A stretch of DNA of 31,313 nt, from positions 1 to 31,313 of the forward strand of contig JAUCBJ010004008.1 in the NCBI GenBank assembly GCA_032718475.1, in the 5' to 3' direction. Source of the stretch: Nemertoderma westbladi (lineage: Eukaryota; Xenacoelomorpha; Nemertodermatida; Nemertodermatidae). The translations under genes and the position numbers were made by a program. Position 1 is the first letter of the stretch. Each line of letters begins with the position of its first letter. Positions 10,607 through 21,100 of this stretch are shown here, in pieces. The notes under the pieces were generated by a model. The model made no database searches and was not told the DNA's origin. It saw only the letters and a list, made by a program, of their open reading frames with translations.

Positions 10607-11527
10607 CACCATGTCCCAGAATATAGTGTCGTAATTCTGTGACACCCCCCCCCCCCCCTAATTTTTCTACAAATCTTAATGAAATTGCATGAACTTTGAA
10701 ACAGAGATACAGTAGTTTCACCCCCCAACCACTGCACTGCTTTTCTTGGGTGAGCCAGAATTTTTATTTTTGCTTTCAATCTTTATAGCTACAAGCGTTG
10801 TCTCCAGCTATATTACACCAGTTACACCGCAGTTATTCTTCTACCTTATAGCTGTTTGTTGGTACCAATGGAAAGCTGGCCATGCAAGGATTCCAAATAT
10901 GTAACACAATTTGAATTTCGTTGAAAAATAGCTGAGATATGAACGTTCAAATGTTGCATGGTTATGCACCTGCGCGAGGCTATTTTATTCTATTTAATAA
11001 ATGCATCATATTCAGGAATATTTTGTTTATCCAAATACATAGCTGGGCAACAATGCATTACATCTTTAATCATACTATTACGTAGCTATTCATACATTTT
11101 AAAAAGTTCCAGAATATGGTTCATTTATTAAATAGAATAAAATAGCCTCGCGCCGGTGTAAAACCATGCAACATTTGAACGCTCATATCTCAGCTATTTT
11201 CAACGAAATTCAAATTGTGTTACATATTTGGAATCCTTGCATGACCAGCTTTCCATTGGTACCAACTATAAGCTAGGTACAGCTATAAGGTAGAAGAATA
11301 ACTGCGGTGTAACTGGTGTAAAATCGCTGGAGACACTTTTTTTAAACGCTTGCAGCTAAAGATTGAAAGCCAAAATAAAAATTCTGGCTCACCCAGTCAG
11401 TGGTCGGGAGGTGAAACTATCTCTGTTTCAAATGTCATGCAATCTCATTAAGATTTGTAGAAAAATTAGGGGGGGGGGGGGGGGGGGCGTGTCACTGAAT
11501 TACGACACTATAGTCTGGGACATGGTG
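10607..11527. mobile_element. 921-bp foldback/long-TIR element
   Basis: The ends are CACCATGTCCCAGA and its reverse complement with one mismatch. The two arms (about 10607-11025 and 11108-11527) remain alignable over about 420 bp with only scattered differences and a short loop of about 80 bp. Each arm has a homopolymer about 40 bp from its end: C14 at 10645-10658 and G19 at 11469-11487. No transposase frame is present, so it would be non-autonomous. I found no convincing target-site duplication. A half-copy of the same family lies at about 24143-24245. Confidence 0.85.
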
Positions 11528-11796
11528 TAGTGTAGACATATTCTACATATAATAGTAGACTACAGTACAGTAGATGACGGTAGCAGAATAGCTAAAACTC
11601 TACGTTTATAATTATAAAAGAAACACTGATAAATTAAATCAACAGGAATCAACAGGCGCTATTTTATGAATTTTTTTATGATACAGTACATAGTGAAAAC
11701 TTTCAGAACTATTGCTGTGACTGCCCCGACACTACTGTATGTGACTAATGGTATTTCAAACTCCGGTACAATAAGCTGCAGCAGCTGTGGGGCGAG

Positions 11797-12090
11797 CCAC
11801 GAAGTGAGCGAAGCCTTAGCATATGGGTGCCATTGGCGAGTTGTCTGTCGTCGTCGTCATAAATTTTTGATCGCTAAGAATTCGGTTATTCCTTGATGAA
11901 ATTAAACGAAACTTGGTACGTACGTAGTCAAACAAAAGTTTAGAAAGAATCCAAAGTTTGGTCAAAAACCAACGAACACAACGAGGCACAAGAGGAGGAC
12001 GAGTATTGTGTTGAAGACCTATGACTAACGGCAGACAACTCGTTAATGGTGTCAATATGCTAAAGGCTTTGCTCACTTCGTGCTGCGCGA
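11797..12090. mobile_element. Short element with about 52-bp terminal inverted repeats
   Basis: Left arm 11797-11848 (CACGAAGTGAGCGAAGCC, then TTAGCATATGGGTGCCATT and CGAGTTGTCTG) matches the reverse complement of about 12032-12090 with few differences. The interior has no recognisable transposase. It looks like a MITE-type or other non-autonomous DNA element; the superfamily is not assigned. Confidence 0.65.
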
Positions 12091-12314
12091 AGGCCCCACG
12101 AACGTGTTGTTGTGCTCCTACTGCAGTATTTAGCCAACTGTACAAAACTCAGATTTAGAAAAAAACTGCTATGTTTAACTTTACAAAAAATATAAACAGC
12201 CTAGCCATGGCTGGCCATCCACCTCACCAAGATTCGTAGCACACAAAGCCAAGTCTAAATTATGTAAAATTTACATATTTAACGAGTTAAAGGCATTATT
12301 GGGATTTCTTGTAA

Positions 12315-12699
12315 GGGGCCGTCCAAGTATGACGTCTGCACTTCTCCCCAAAATGTTGACCCCCTCCCTCCCCTAAATCAGATGTCATCAGATAGGCGTT
12401 GACCCCCCCCCCCCCCCCCACCCTAAATCAGATTAAAAAAAATTTCGCGTCCTAATCACTGAAACATGGTGACTGGTAACTGAAACAGAAGGTCGTGCTA
12501 CGGGCCTTCGGGGGCTTCGAACAATTAAAATAGGCAAGCTATTTACTCTTCTGCTATATCTCTTCTAGCACCTATAAATGAACATGCTGACGTCAGATTT
12601 TGGCTGACCCCCTCCCCTCCCCCCATCAGCACGTCATCAGATTTTCCCAACCCCCCCCCCCCCCCCCCTAAAGTGCTGACGTCATACTTGGACGGCCCC
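12315..12699. mobile_element. PIF/Harbinger-like MITE, 385 bp, TAA target duplication
   Basis: The terminal inverted repeats begin GGGGCCGTCCAAGTATGACG at 12315 and end as the reverse complement at 12699; one mismatch occurs in about the first 29 bp. The element is flanked on both sides by TAA (12312-12314 and 12700-12702), which fits the 3-bp TWA duplication of PIF/Harbinger transposons. The interior carries subterminal repeats (ATCAGATGTCATCAGAT, CAGCACGTCATCAGAT) and long C-tracts at about 12404-12419 and 12650-12668. It has no coding capacity. The superfamily is inferred from the duplication and terminal sequence only. Confidence 0.8.
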
Positions 12700-12730
12700 T
12701 AACAGCATGTAGAGTGCGGTACCTTACGGT

Positions 12731-13410
12731 ATGTGAACTGTACACCACTGTACAATGTGCATTGTACACCACTGTACAATGTGCATTGTACACCACTGTA
12801 CAAGGTGCACTGTACACCACTGCACAATGTGCACTGTATACCACTGTACGATATGTGTACTGTACACCACTGTACAATGTACATTGTACACCACTGTACA
12901 AGGTGCACTGTACACCACTGCACAATGTGCACTGTATACCACTGTACGATATGTGTACTGTACACCACTGTACAATGTGCATTGTACACCACTGTACAAT
13001 GTGCACTGTACACCACTGCACAATGTGCACTGTATACCACTGTACGATATGTGCACTGTACACCACTGTACAATGTGCACTGTACACCACTGCACAATGT
13101 GCATTGTACACCACTGTACAATGTGCACTGCACACCACTGTACAATGTGCACTGTACACCATTGTACGATATTTGTACTGTACACCACAGCACGATATGT
13201 GCACTGTACACCACTGTACAATGTGCACTGCACACCATTGTACGATATTTGTACTGTACACCACAGCACGATATGTGCACTGTACACCACTGTACAATGT
13301 GCACTGTACACCACTGTATAATGTGCACTGTACACCACTGTACGATCTACACCACAGCACGATATGTGCACTACAGTATGCACCACAGCACGAAATATGA
13401 CTGTGCAGCA
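12731..13410. repeat. 24/26-bp minisatellite, first block
   Basis: About 26 units are built on GTACACCACTGTACAATGTG plus CACT (24 bp), mixed with 26-bp variants carrying CTGTACGATATG. It contains the self-complementary words GTGCAC and TGTACA in nearly every unit. Stop codons are absent from several frames on both strands because of unit composition, so long open frames here are not evidence of a gene. Confidence 0.95.
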
Positions 13411-13683
13411 CAGTGACAGTGACACTCCAAAATAATGTTGATAAATTGATCGAATTTTAACTAATAATAATTGTTAACATTTTGGAATAAAACTACCTAC
13501 TGTATACACTGCTCGCATCAGCACACTGTAAAAGTGCCACTTTACTCGCACACAGTAATTTCTCGAAATGTTAAGCATTTATTATCTTCTTTCTACACTT
13601 ATGATTACATTTGTAATAATCGAAAATCGATAGAAAATTTCAGAAAATCGATCGAAATATTTTGTAAATTTCGATGGACAATG

Positions 13684-14348
13684 TACTGCACTGTGCAGCA
13701 TAGTGCGAAATGTGCACTGTGCAACACAGTGCGGTATGTGCACTGTGCAACACAGTGCGGTATGTACACTGTGCAGCATAGTGCGATATGTGCACTGTGC
13801 AGCATAGTACAATATGTGCACTCTGCAGCATTGTGCGATATGTTCACCGTGCAGCGCAGTGCCATAAGTGCACTGTGCAGCATAGTATGATATGTGCACT
13901 GTGCGGTATTGTGCGATATGTGCACTGTGCAGCGCAGTGCTATATGTGCACTGTGCAGCATAGTGCGATATGTGCACTGTGCAACACAGTGCGGTATGTG
14001 CACTGTGCAACACAGTGCGGTATGTACACTGTGCAGCATGGTTCGATATGTGCACTGTGCAACACAGTGTGGTGTGTACACTGTGCAGCATATTGCGATA
14101 TATGCACTGTGCAACATAGTGCGGTATGTACACTGTGCAGCATAGTGCGATATGTGCACTGTGCAGCATAGTGCAATGTGTACACTCTGCAGCATTGTGC
14201 GATATGTTCACTGTGCAGCGCAGTGCTATAAGTGCACTGTGCAGCATAGTGCGATATGTGCACTGTGCAGCATTGTGCGATATGTGCACTGTGCAGCGCA
14301 GTGCTATATGTGCACTGTGCAGCATAGTGCGATATGTGCACTGTGCAG
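13684..14348. repeat. 26-bp minisatellite, second block
   Basis: About 25 units are built on GTGCAGCATAGTGCGATATG plus TGCACT (26 bp). It shares the GATATGTGCACTGT core with the 26-bp variants of the block at 12731-13410, so both derive from one ancestral unit and are now separated by about 270 bp of unique sequence (13411-13683). The block stops 35 bp short of the nicotinic receptor stop codon. Open frames inside it are repeat artefacts. Confidence 0.95.
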
Positions 14349-14378
14349 TTTATGTGCCCTCTTCGTTATTTCACAAAA

Positions 14379-14384
14379 TTTAAT
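14379..14384 (-). promoter_or_regulatory. Candidate poly(A) signal ATTAAA overlapping the receptor stop codon
   Basis: The minus strand reads TAATTAAA, so ATTAAA overlaps the last base of the TAA stop. Cleavage 10-30 bases downstream would give a 3' UTR of about 15-30 bases that ends before the 26-bp minisatellite. Confidence 0.4.
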
Positions 14385-15163
14385 TACAAAAAGTTTGCGG
14401 TTGGTTTGCTGAAGCCGTGTAGATGTGGCGACGAAAAAAATATAGAACCACAAGCGACGAGGAAAAAGCAAAGGTAACTCACGAGCAGAATCCTATCGAG
14501 GCACATCGCGACGAACTTCCATTCTCCTTTCCCTCGCTCGAACTCCTCCTGGGTGCGGAACGTGTATGCGATGTAGTTAACCGATATCAAGGCGCGATGC
14601 AGGTCCGGGGACAGTATGTCCTGCGTACGCGGTCGTCGCACGCGATCCTTCGGGAACTCCAACAGCACCTCCCGTCCCCACGGCGACCGGCGCGGCATGA
14701 TGACGTCATCGTCAGTCAGCTGTTCCCACAAGGCGTCGCATCCGGCTGGCTGTGGGATCACGTTGATCACGTGTTCCATGGACGGCCGTTTCAGCCCGAG
14801 GAACCGAGGTAAAGGACCGTTGGTTAGGAACATATGGTGTAGCCAATCGGGCATCGCTTGGTTGCTAGGGTTACGCCAATATATGTTGATGACTAACACG
14901 CTGACAGCAATACTGGCGCCGACCATACACATAGACGAAATAATGAAGGTAATAATGAGAGGCACACTTGTCGCGGTGCGTGGTACGTATTCCGATGTGA
15001 TAATTAGAGGCAAAGTCAGGGAAACCAATAAGGATATAGATATTCCCATCTTCTCCCCGCTCTCGCAGGGCAAATAGAATACCAAAACAGATAGTATCAT
15101 TGTGATTATAACTGGTAGTAACAGGTTGACTTCGTAGAACAATGGTTTCCGTCGCAAATGAAG
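14384..15163 (-). CDS. Nicotinic receptor-like subunit, exon 4 (M1-M4)
   Basis: Acceptor TTATTTTAACAG|CTT joins exon 3 as ITYM-LHLRRKPLFYEVN, the expected pre-M1 sequence. The exon encodes M1, M2 (GEKMGISISLLVSLT), M3, a cytoplasmic loop of about 120 residues that starts with the family motif RNPSNQAMPDW, M4, and a short extracellular tail. The 257-residue open frame is therefore only the C-terminal half of the protein, not a gene with a TTG start. The intron before it is 15164-15493 (330 bp). Confidence 0.93.
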   Translation of the reverse strand, partial: LHLRRKPLFYEVNLLLPVIITMILSVLVFYLPCESGEKMGISISLLVSLTLPLIITSEYVPRTATSVPLIITFIISSMCMVGASIAVSVLVINIYWRNPSNQAMPDWLHHMFLTNGPLPRFLGLKRPSMEHVINVIPQPAGCDALWEQLTDDDVIMPRRSPWGREVLLEFPKDRVRRPRTQDILSPDLHRALISVNYIAYTFRTQEEFERGKGEWKFVAMCLDRILLVSYLCFFLVACGSIFFSSPHLHGFSKPTANFL

Positions 15164-18100
15164 CTGTTAAAATAAAATAAATATTTATATATCATAACAA
15201 CTTTTCGCGGGATTAATGGGATAACTCTTTATAGACATTTCCGCGTAACCTGAACATTGTCTGAGGTTTATCACGGAAATTAATAATTGAAAGTAATCGT
15301 TTCTTTTAAACAATTGTTAAATAAAGCATAAGTGGATGCCGCAATGCCGGTAAAATGTTATACAAACCAAAGTTTATAAATTCGCGGCATATAGTTTGCG
15401 CCGTGAAATTTCGCGTTTTAAAGTTTCTGAGTGAAAAAAATAAACAAAACGAACACTTGCGCCACTGATGTGCCAACAAAAGGAGTAACCAACCATGTAA
15501 GTGATAGCACTGAATTCATCATCCCTCCCAGGTTGCTTCCATACCCTATTAACCGCAACCATATGAACTATTTCCCATTCAACACTCTCGTAATAAGAGT
15601 TTCTGTATATCGGGGGGTTGGCGGTCGATGATATCAACAGCAGTTGTTCACGAGTAAACTTCCACGAAACAAAGGTTATGTTACATATTTGTTCGTCGTA
15701 GGGAAAGAATCTATAATTACAAATAATTTAGTCGTCAAATGTCTGTGTAATGTACAACGTAGGTGGTGGGAAAACATCATTTAGTTAGAAACAATACAAT
15801 TTCCTTATCGAGTGTCAGATTACTAGCATGAGCTATCTGCAGTTCAGTGGCAAGAGTATTTATATCTCCTAGAAATATATTCAGTATAATATACTGACAT
15901 TCTCATTTTATTTATAAACTTTCATATTTTTTATTATTATTACTTTTATAATTTTTTTACTAAACAAAATTTGGGGAATCTATGTCAATAATATGTACCG
16001 GTATATAGATACATGAGCGAGTATTGAGTAACACTGAACATATTACCAGTGATGTTATACACAATGTTCGTCAGGAAAGCTGAGAGCTCAGTCGAAGTTT
16101 AGAGGAGGCCAAAGGTTAGATGTATAGTAGCTGGACCTGCAGTTCTAATGAAGCATCGGGTTTAATAAAATCATCTTTCCAAGCAATAATAATAAATTAT
16201 TGGCCTGGTGATGATATTTGAACTTCAGCAATAAATTATTATTAGGACCGGGACACAATCTAGACTAGAGATTGTTGGGTTTAAAACAAATTAAAGTTAA
16301 CAAAAACATAACAAATTATTTATTTAAATATACATGAAAAATAGATAATTACAGCGATAAAAACAATAATTAATTGCATTGCACAAGCAAAACCATAAAA
16401 CATCCGCGACGAAGCCACACGGTTACATAAATTATGTTACGGTCCATTCCAATGCCGAACTCTGAGTATCTTAAACTCTTCGTTTTCTACACGCAGTGTT
16501 ACTTTACGCGTTGGTTTCGTTTTAACGTTTTGTTTCGGTTTCGGCGGTAGGATTCTATTAGTAACAGAGTTCTGTTTACTTTCTATAGGAGAATGTTTGC
16601 CGCCATCGGTACTAGTGTCGTCGCAATGAATGGAAACCGTAACTTTTCTTATTCGAAAATAAAACATTGAACTGCCAACTAAAATCATTAGTAAAATAAA
16701 CTTCCAGGAAAAAATTAAATAAAATAATGTGAGAATTCGCTGGGATTGTAAAATAAAAAATATTGCACGTATAATGAGACAGGTCAACGAGGTGGGAATA
16801 TATTCGGAATAGGGTAACGTTACCATCGATGTAACGTTGGTTACAGAGACCAGGGCTGTTGATGTAACAACTACTGGGATCCTATGGGGATAGTAGCTTA
16901 GTCTGAGGTCGTTATGGTTGTCCAGGTTACCGAATGCTGCTAAGGTCCATTGAGGCAACTGTGGGTCACTGGTGGATGAATTAGCGCCCATCTTCACCTC
17001 CTGGTCTGCCGCCCAGTAATGGTAGAGCTGATTGTTCAGACAGGACTGGAGTTTTCTACGACACCGAGCTGGCTGACTAACGAAGCCCTTATTGGAGACC
17101 CCAATAACGTCGCATTCGTCTCCGTAAAGGTTCACTAAATCTCGACTTAGTAGCAAGATATTCCAGGAAGTTATTTCTACTTGAGGGAAGTCGCAACTTC
17201 CAGTTCCTCTACACAAAATATCCGCTGGAATAATAACGTATTTATTGTGCAGGAACAAACTTGGAGGGAAAAACATTGAGTTAACCCAAATACTATCACT
17301 CGAGTTCGATTGAGTGACAGATAATCCTTCGACTTTATTGGAGGTAACGACGGCCGTAAAGATATTGTACCTCAACGGGTGTTCGGTTAGACAATGTATC
17401 GAGTGCTTCTTTAGGGGAGCTCGACATAAATAGCGATCTCTGTCGGCAACCAAACAGTCGCAAGCGAATCCCATAGGAACCTCGCTCTTACTCACTCCGC
17501 AGTAGCGTTCTATAGCGAGGGAATTATTGTCCTCTCTTTTTGCGTCGTGAACTTCCTCGGAAGCTCCATAGGTTACGGATTCTACCGGCAATAAGTTTAT
17601 TTCTTGCGATACGGAGCCGGTTAATTGCCCGTGGATTGGTTGGAATTGGGGATGGATTAGTTGGAGACGGAATGGTAACATAGCAACGGAGACATAGGCG
17701 ATATTAGCGAGACTGTCAGTGTCAGACAGCAGGAGTTCAACTCGAGAAGATTGCTGGACAATTTCAGACTTCCATTGACAACTTATTGTAACAAGACAAT
17801 AACTGCCCTCAGCTGTGACTAAATTACAACCGGGAGCAAAAGCAACCATGCCGGTGTCGTTAGTGGGTATCGTAAACGTAGACGAAGGCCTACCGGTACC
17901 GGTCGTAGGGACAATATCTTCTGCGACGTATGTATAAATCAGGAAGCCAATGAACGCAAATAAACATGATATTATAATCAGCGGAAGTCCAAAGGGAAGT
18001 ACCTTGAGATTCATATCACCATAGGCCTATACTGCTATATCATCAGTATATTTAATAATTAACAGTTCCATCGCCTCATTTGTTAGCCTAACCGCCAAAT

Positions 18101-21100
18101 CCTGGTGGTATGGTGTCGTTTAGTGCTGTAGTGTTAGTGTAAACATATTTTAAGTTTGATCATAAATCTTCTGATACCGGCAGACCGGCAAACCGGTAAT
18201 CATCATGGCTGGTTTCTGCAACTTGGCACTTGCAGATTGGGAACACAGCTGCACAGAATATCTGAATATTGCAGTATCATAATATTTCAGTATAGCAGTT
18301 AGTACTGCAGCAGTACTACAGTCTGTCAGTAGTAGTGGTGGGGTGGTGAGTGTGAGTTGTGAGTGGCAGGTATCCAGTACAGTGCAGTACACAGTATGTA
18401 GGTATGCATTGCATAGGTACATCAGGCTCTATCGTAAATCCGCACCCGTACCCTTGATAAAAACCGTTCCCCCCTCGCCAAATCTTGTGGGAACGCTCCA
18501 AAAATTTAACAATCATTTTTCAACCTATATTGACCAACTTAAAACAAAAAAAATCATCTTTTTCCGCTTCGCGCAGCACGAAACATATTCATTAATTTTT
18601 GTTTTTTTCTGAATTTTACTTTTTTTCAAACGTCTAATGCAAAGTATTTTACTCAATTTTCCTCCAACTAAAAAGGTATGTAGACACCCTGACCTGTTGT
18701 TTTGATCATTAATGGTTAAATATCGTTTATAGTTTTGGTTAGAAAAGCCTGCCTCTGTAACCTGTTTCTTTCCCTCAATTGGTATCAATATCGTTTATTG
18801 TATTGATTCAGATCAGCCTGCCTCCATAACCTGTTCCTTTCCCTCAATTGGTAACAATATCGTTTCTTGTTTCGGTTAGAAAAGCCTGCCTCTGTATAAC
18901 CTATCGTTTATTGTTTTGGTTATAAAAGCCTGCCTCTGTAATTGGTAACAATATCGTTTATTGTTTTGGTGAGATAAGCCTGCCTCTGTAACCTGTTCCT
19001 TTCCCTCAATTGGTAACAACATCGTTTATTGTTTTGGTTAGAAAAGCCTGCCTCTGTAACCTGTCAATATCGTTTATTGTTTTGGTTATAAAAGCCTGCC
19101 TCTGTAACCTGTCAATATCGTTTATTGATTGGTGAGATAAGCCTGCCTCTGTAACCTGTTCCTTTCCCTCAATTGGTAACAACATCGTTTATTGTTTTGG
19201 TTAGAAAAGCCTGCCTATATAACCTGTCAATATCGTTTATTGCTTTGGTTAGAAAAGCCTGCCTCTTTAACCTGTTCCTTTCCCTCTATTGTTAACAATA
19301 TTGTTTATTGTTTTGGTTAGAAAAGGCTGCCTCTGTAACCTGCTCCTTGCCCTCAATTGGTAACAATATTATTAATATTATATAAAAAAAGGCTGCCACC
19401 GATGCTGAATCGCGAAATACCTTATACGGTAAAAAAATATAAAACAGTTTTGAAAAAATAATTTAAATTTTTTTCCCGATTTTTTCCCGTAATCCCAAAC
19501 TTCCCGAAAATATCAGAGTGTTTTCCCACAGAGAGCCGGCTAGTAACTGAATTGTTAAAAAAACTGAGTCTTTTCCCAGAGAGACCTGTTTTTCGAGCAA
19601 AAAAATTATATCCACGGATACGGAGTAACCGTATTTGTAACCGTAATTGTGTACTAAATTTTAAGAAATCCTTTGATAACAATGTCTATAACAGTATAAA
19701 GCAATACCAAACCAACGGACTTCGCTAGCGAAGTCGGATGAAGGGGTGTGCCAGTCCTGTAGTATAGTAGTCCTTGGTAGGAACACATCATGAGTTGGTG
19801 CTTGGGATTGGTTAATAGACTAATATTTGATTGGACGTTGAAATCATGTAAGGAATGGAGATAGGGGTCGAACTAGTGTAAGGTTTTATTTTTACTTACT
19901 GTAGATTGCAGGTTGAGACAAAGTGTTCCAAACGCTGTAAGGAATGGAGAAATTGGGTGAAATCATGTAGGGGTTATTATACCAACAGTATTAGAAGAGT
20001 AGGCTAGCAGTAGCAGTTGACATTAGCCTAGTCAGTAGGCCTATAATAGAACATTGTTGTTATGGTATATACAGGGTTGCATACTTATGCTAAAACAATT
20101 GGAACATTGACTACTAGGACAGTAGGATCTAGGGATACATTCCTTTTTACACAGAGTTCAAATGTTGGACTGTAGGTTTGCTTAGGAATAGTCTGTCTGC
20201 TATTCGTCTGCAGCCAATTGCACTAGCGCGCCGACGAGTAGCTCTTACAACATGAAGTAAAACAGATGCCAGCTGGCCGACCTCATGGTACTTGATATGT
20301 CTCAACGCGCACAAACGCGCCGTAGAAACCCGTCGATAAACATCAATGCAAATCGAATAAATGCTAAACATCATTTGCAACATTTATTGAGTGTATTATT
20401 GAGAGTTTATTTCATTGGAATATTTATCTTTACAAATTGTAAAATGCTTTTAAATATGAACATCAAATGAAAAAATTTCAATATTAAATACTATCAATAA
20501 AGCTAGCTACTCTATTACTACAATCTTTTCCATCAGAGAAATCAAGGAAAATGCTCTGTAAAACGATACCTTATACTTCGTTATTTGTTATATTGTTATT
20601 CGTATATATTTTTACTGTTACCTGACAATGAATCGTTTAATAGGCAGATAATCCTTACATGATTTCTCCCAATTTCTCCATTCCTAGCGTTTGGAACACT
20701 TTCTACTTCTCTTTTTATTATAGGCCTACTGACTAGGCTAATGTCACCTACTGCTGCTAGCCTAGTCTTCTATAGTACTGTTGGTATAATAACCCTTACA
20801 TGATTTCACCCATTTTCTCCATTGGAACACTTTGTCTCTATGTACCTGCCATATCTACAGTAAGTGAAAGAAACCCGTACAATAGTTCGACCCCTCTCCA
20901 TTCCCTACATGAATTCAACATCCAATCAAAATATAGCTCATTAACCAATCCCCCAAGCACCACTTCATGATGTGTTCCTAGTAGTGTAAGAATTGGGAAT
21001 ACGCTACCGGTACATCATAAGCGCTGTCTGTCTGTAGCTCAAGGACTTGCTGCAGCTGTATAGGTTGATAGGGCCTACAGGCTACAGGCTACAGCTAGGC

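Noticed and set aside
12668-14412. Many long open frames on both strands (up to about 250 codons) rich in Cys, His and Tyr
   Set aside because: They follow from 24- and 26-bp tandem units that lack stop codons; several frames on both strands are open at once and none shows a domain or signal peptide.
14423-15077. Plus-strand open frames of 129 and 153 codons
   Set aside because: They lie opposite receptor exon 4 and show no family resemblance; the minus strand clearly encodes M1-M4.
18150-18788. Short open frames on both strands
   Set aside because: They are under 100 codons, low in complexity, and show no splice context or domain.
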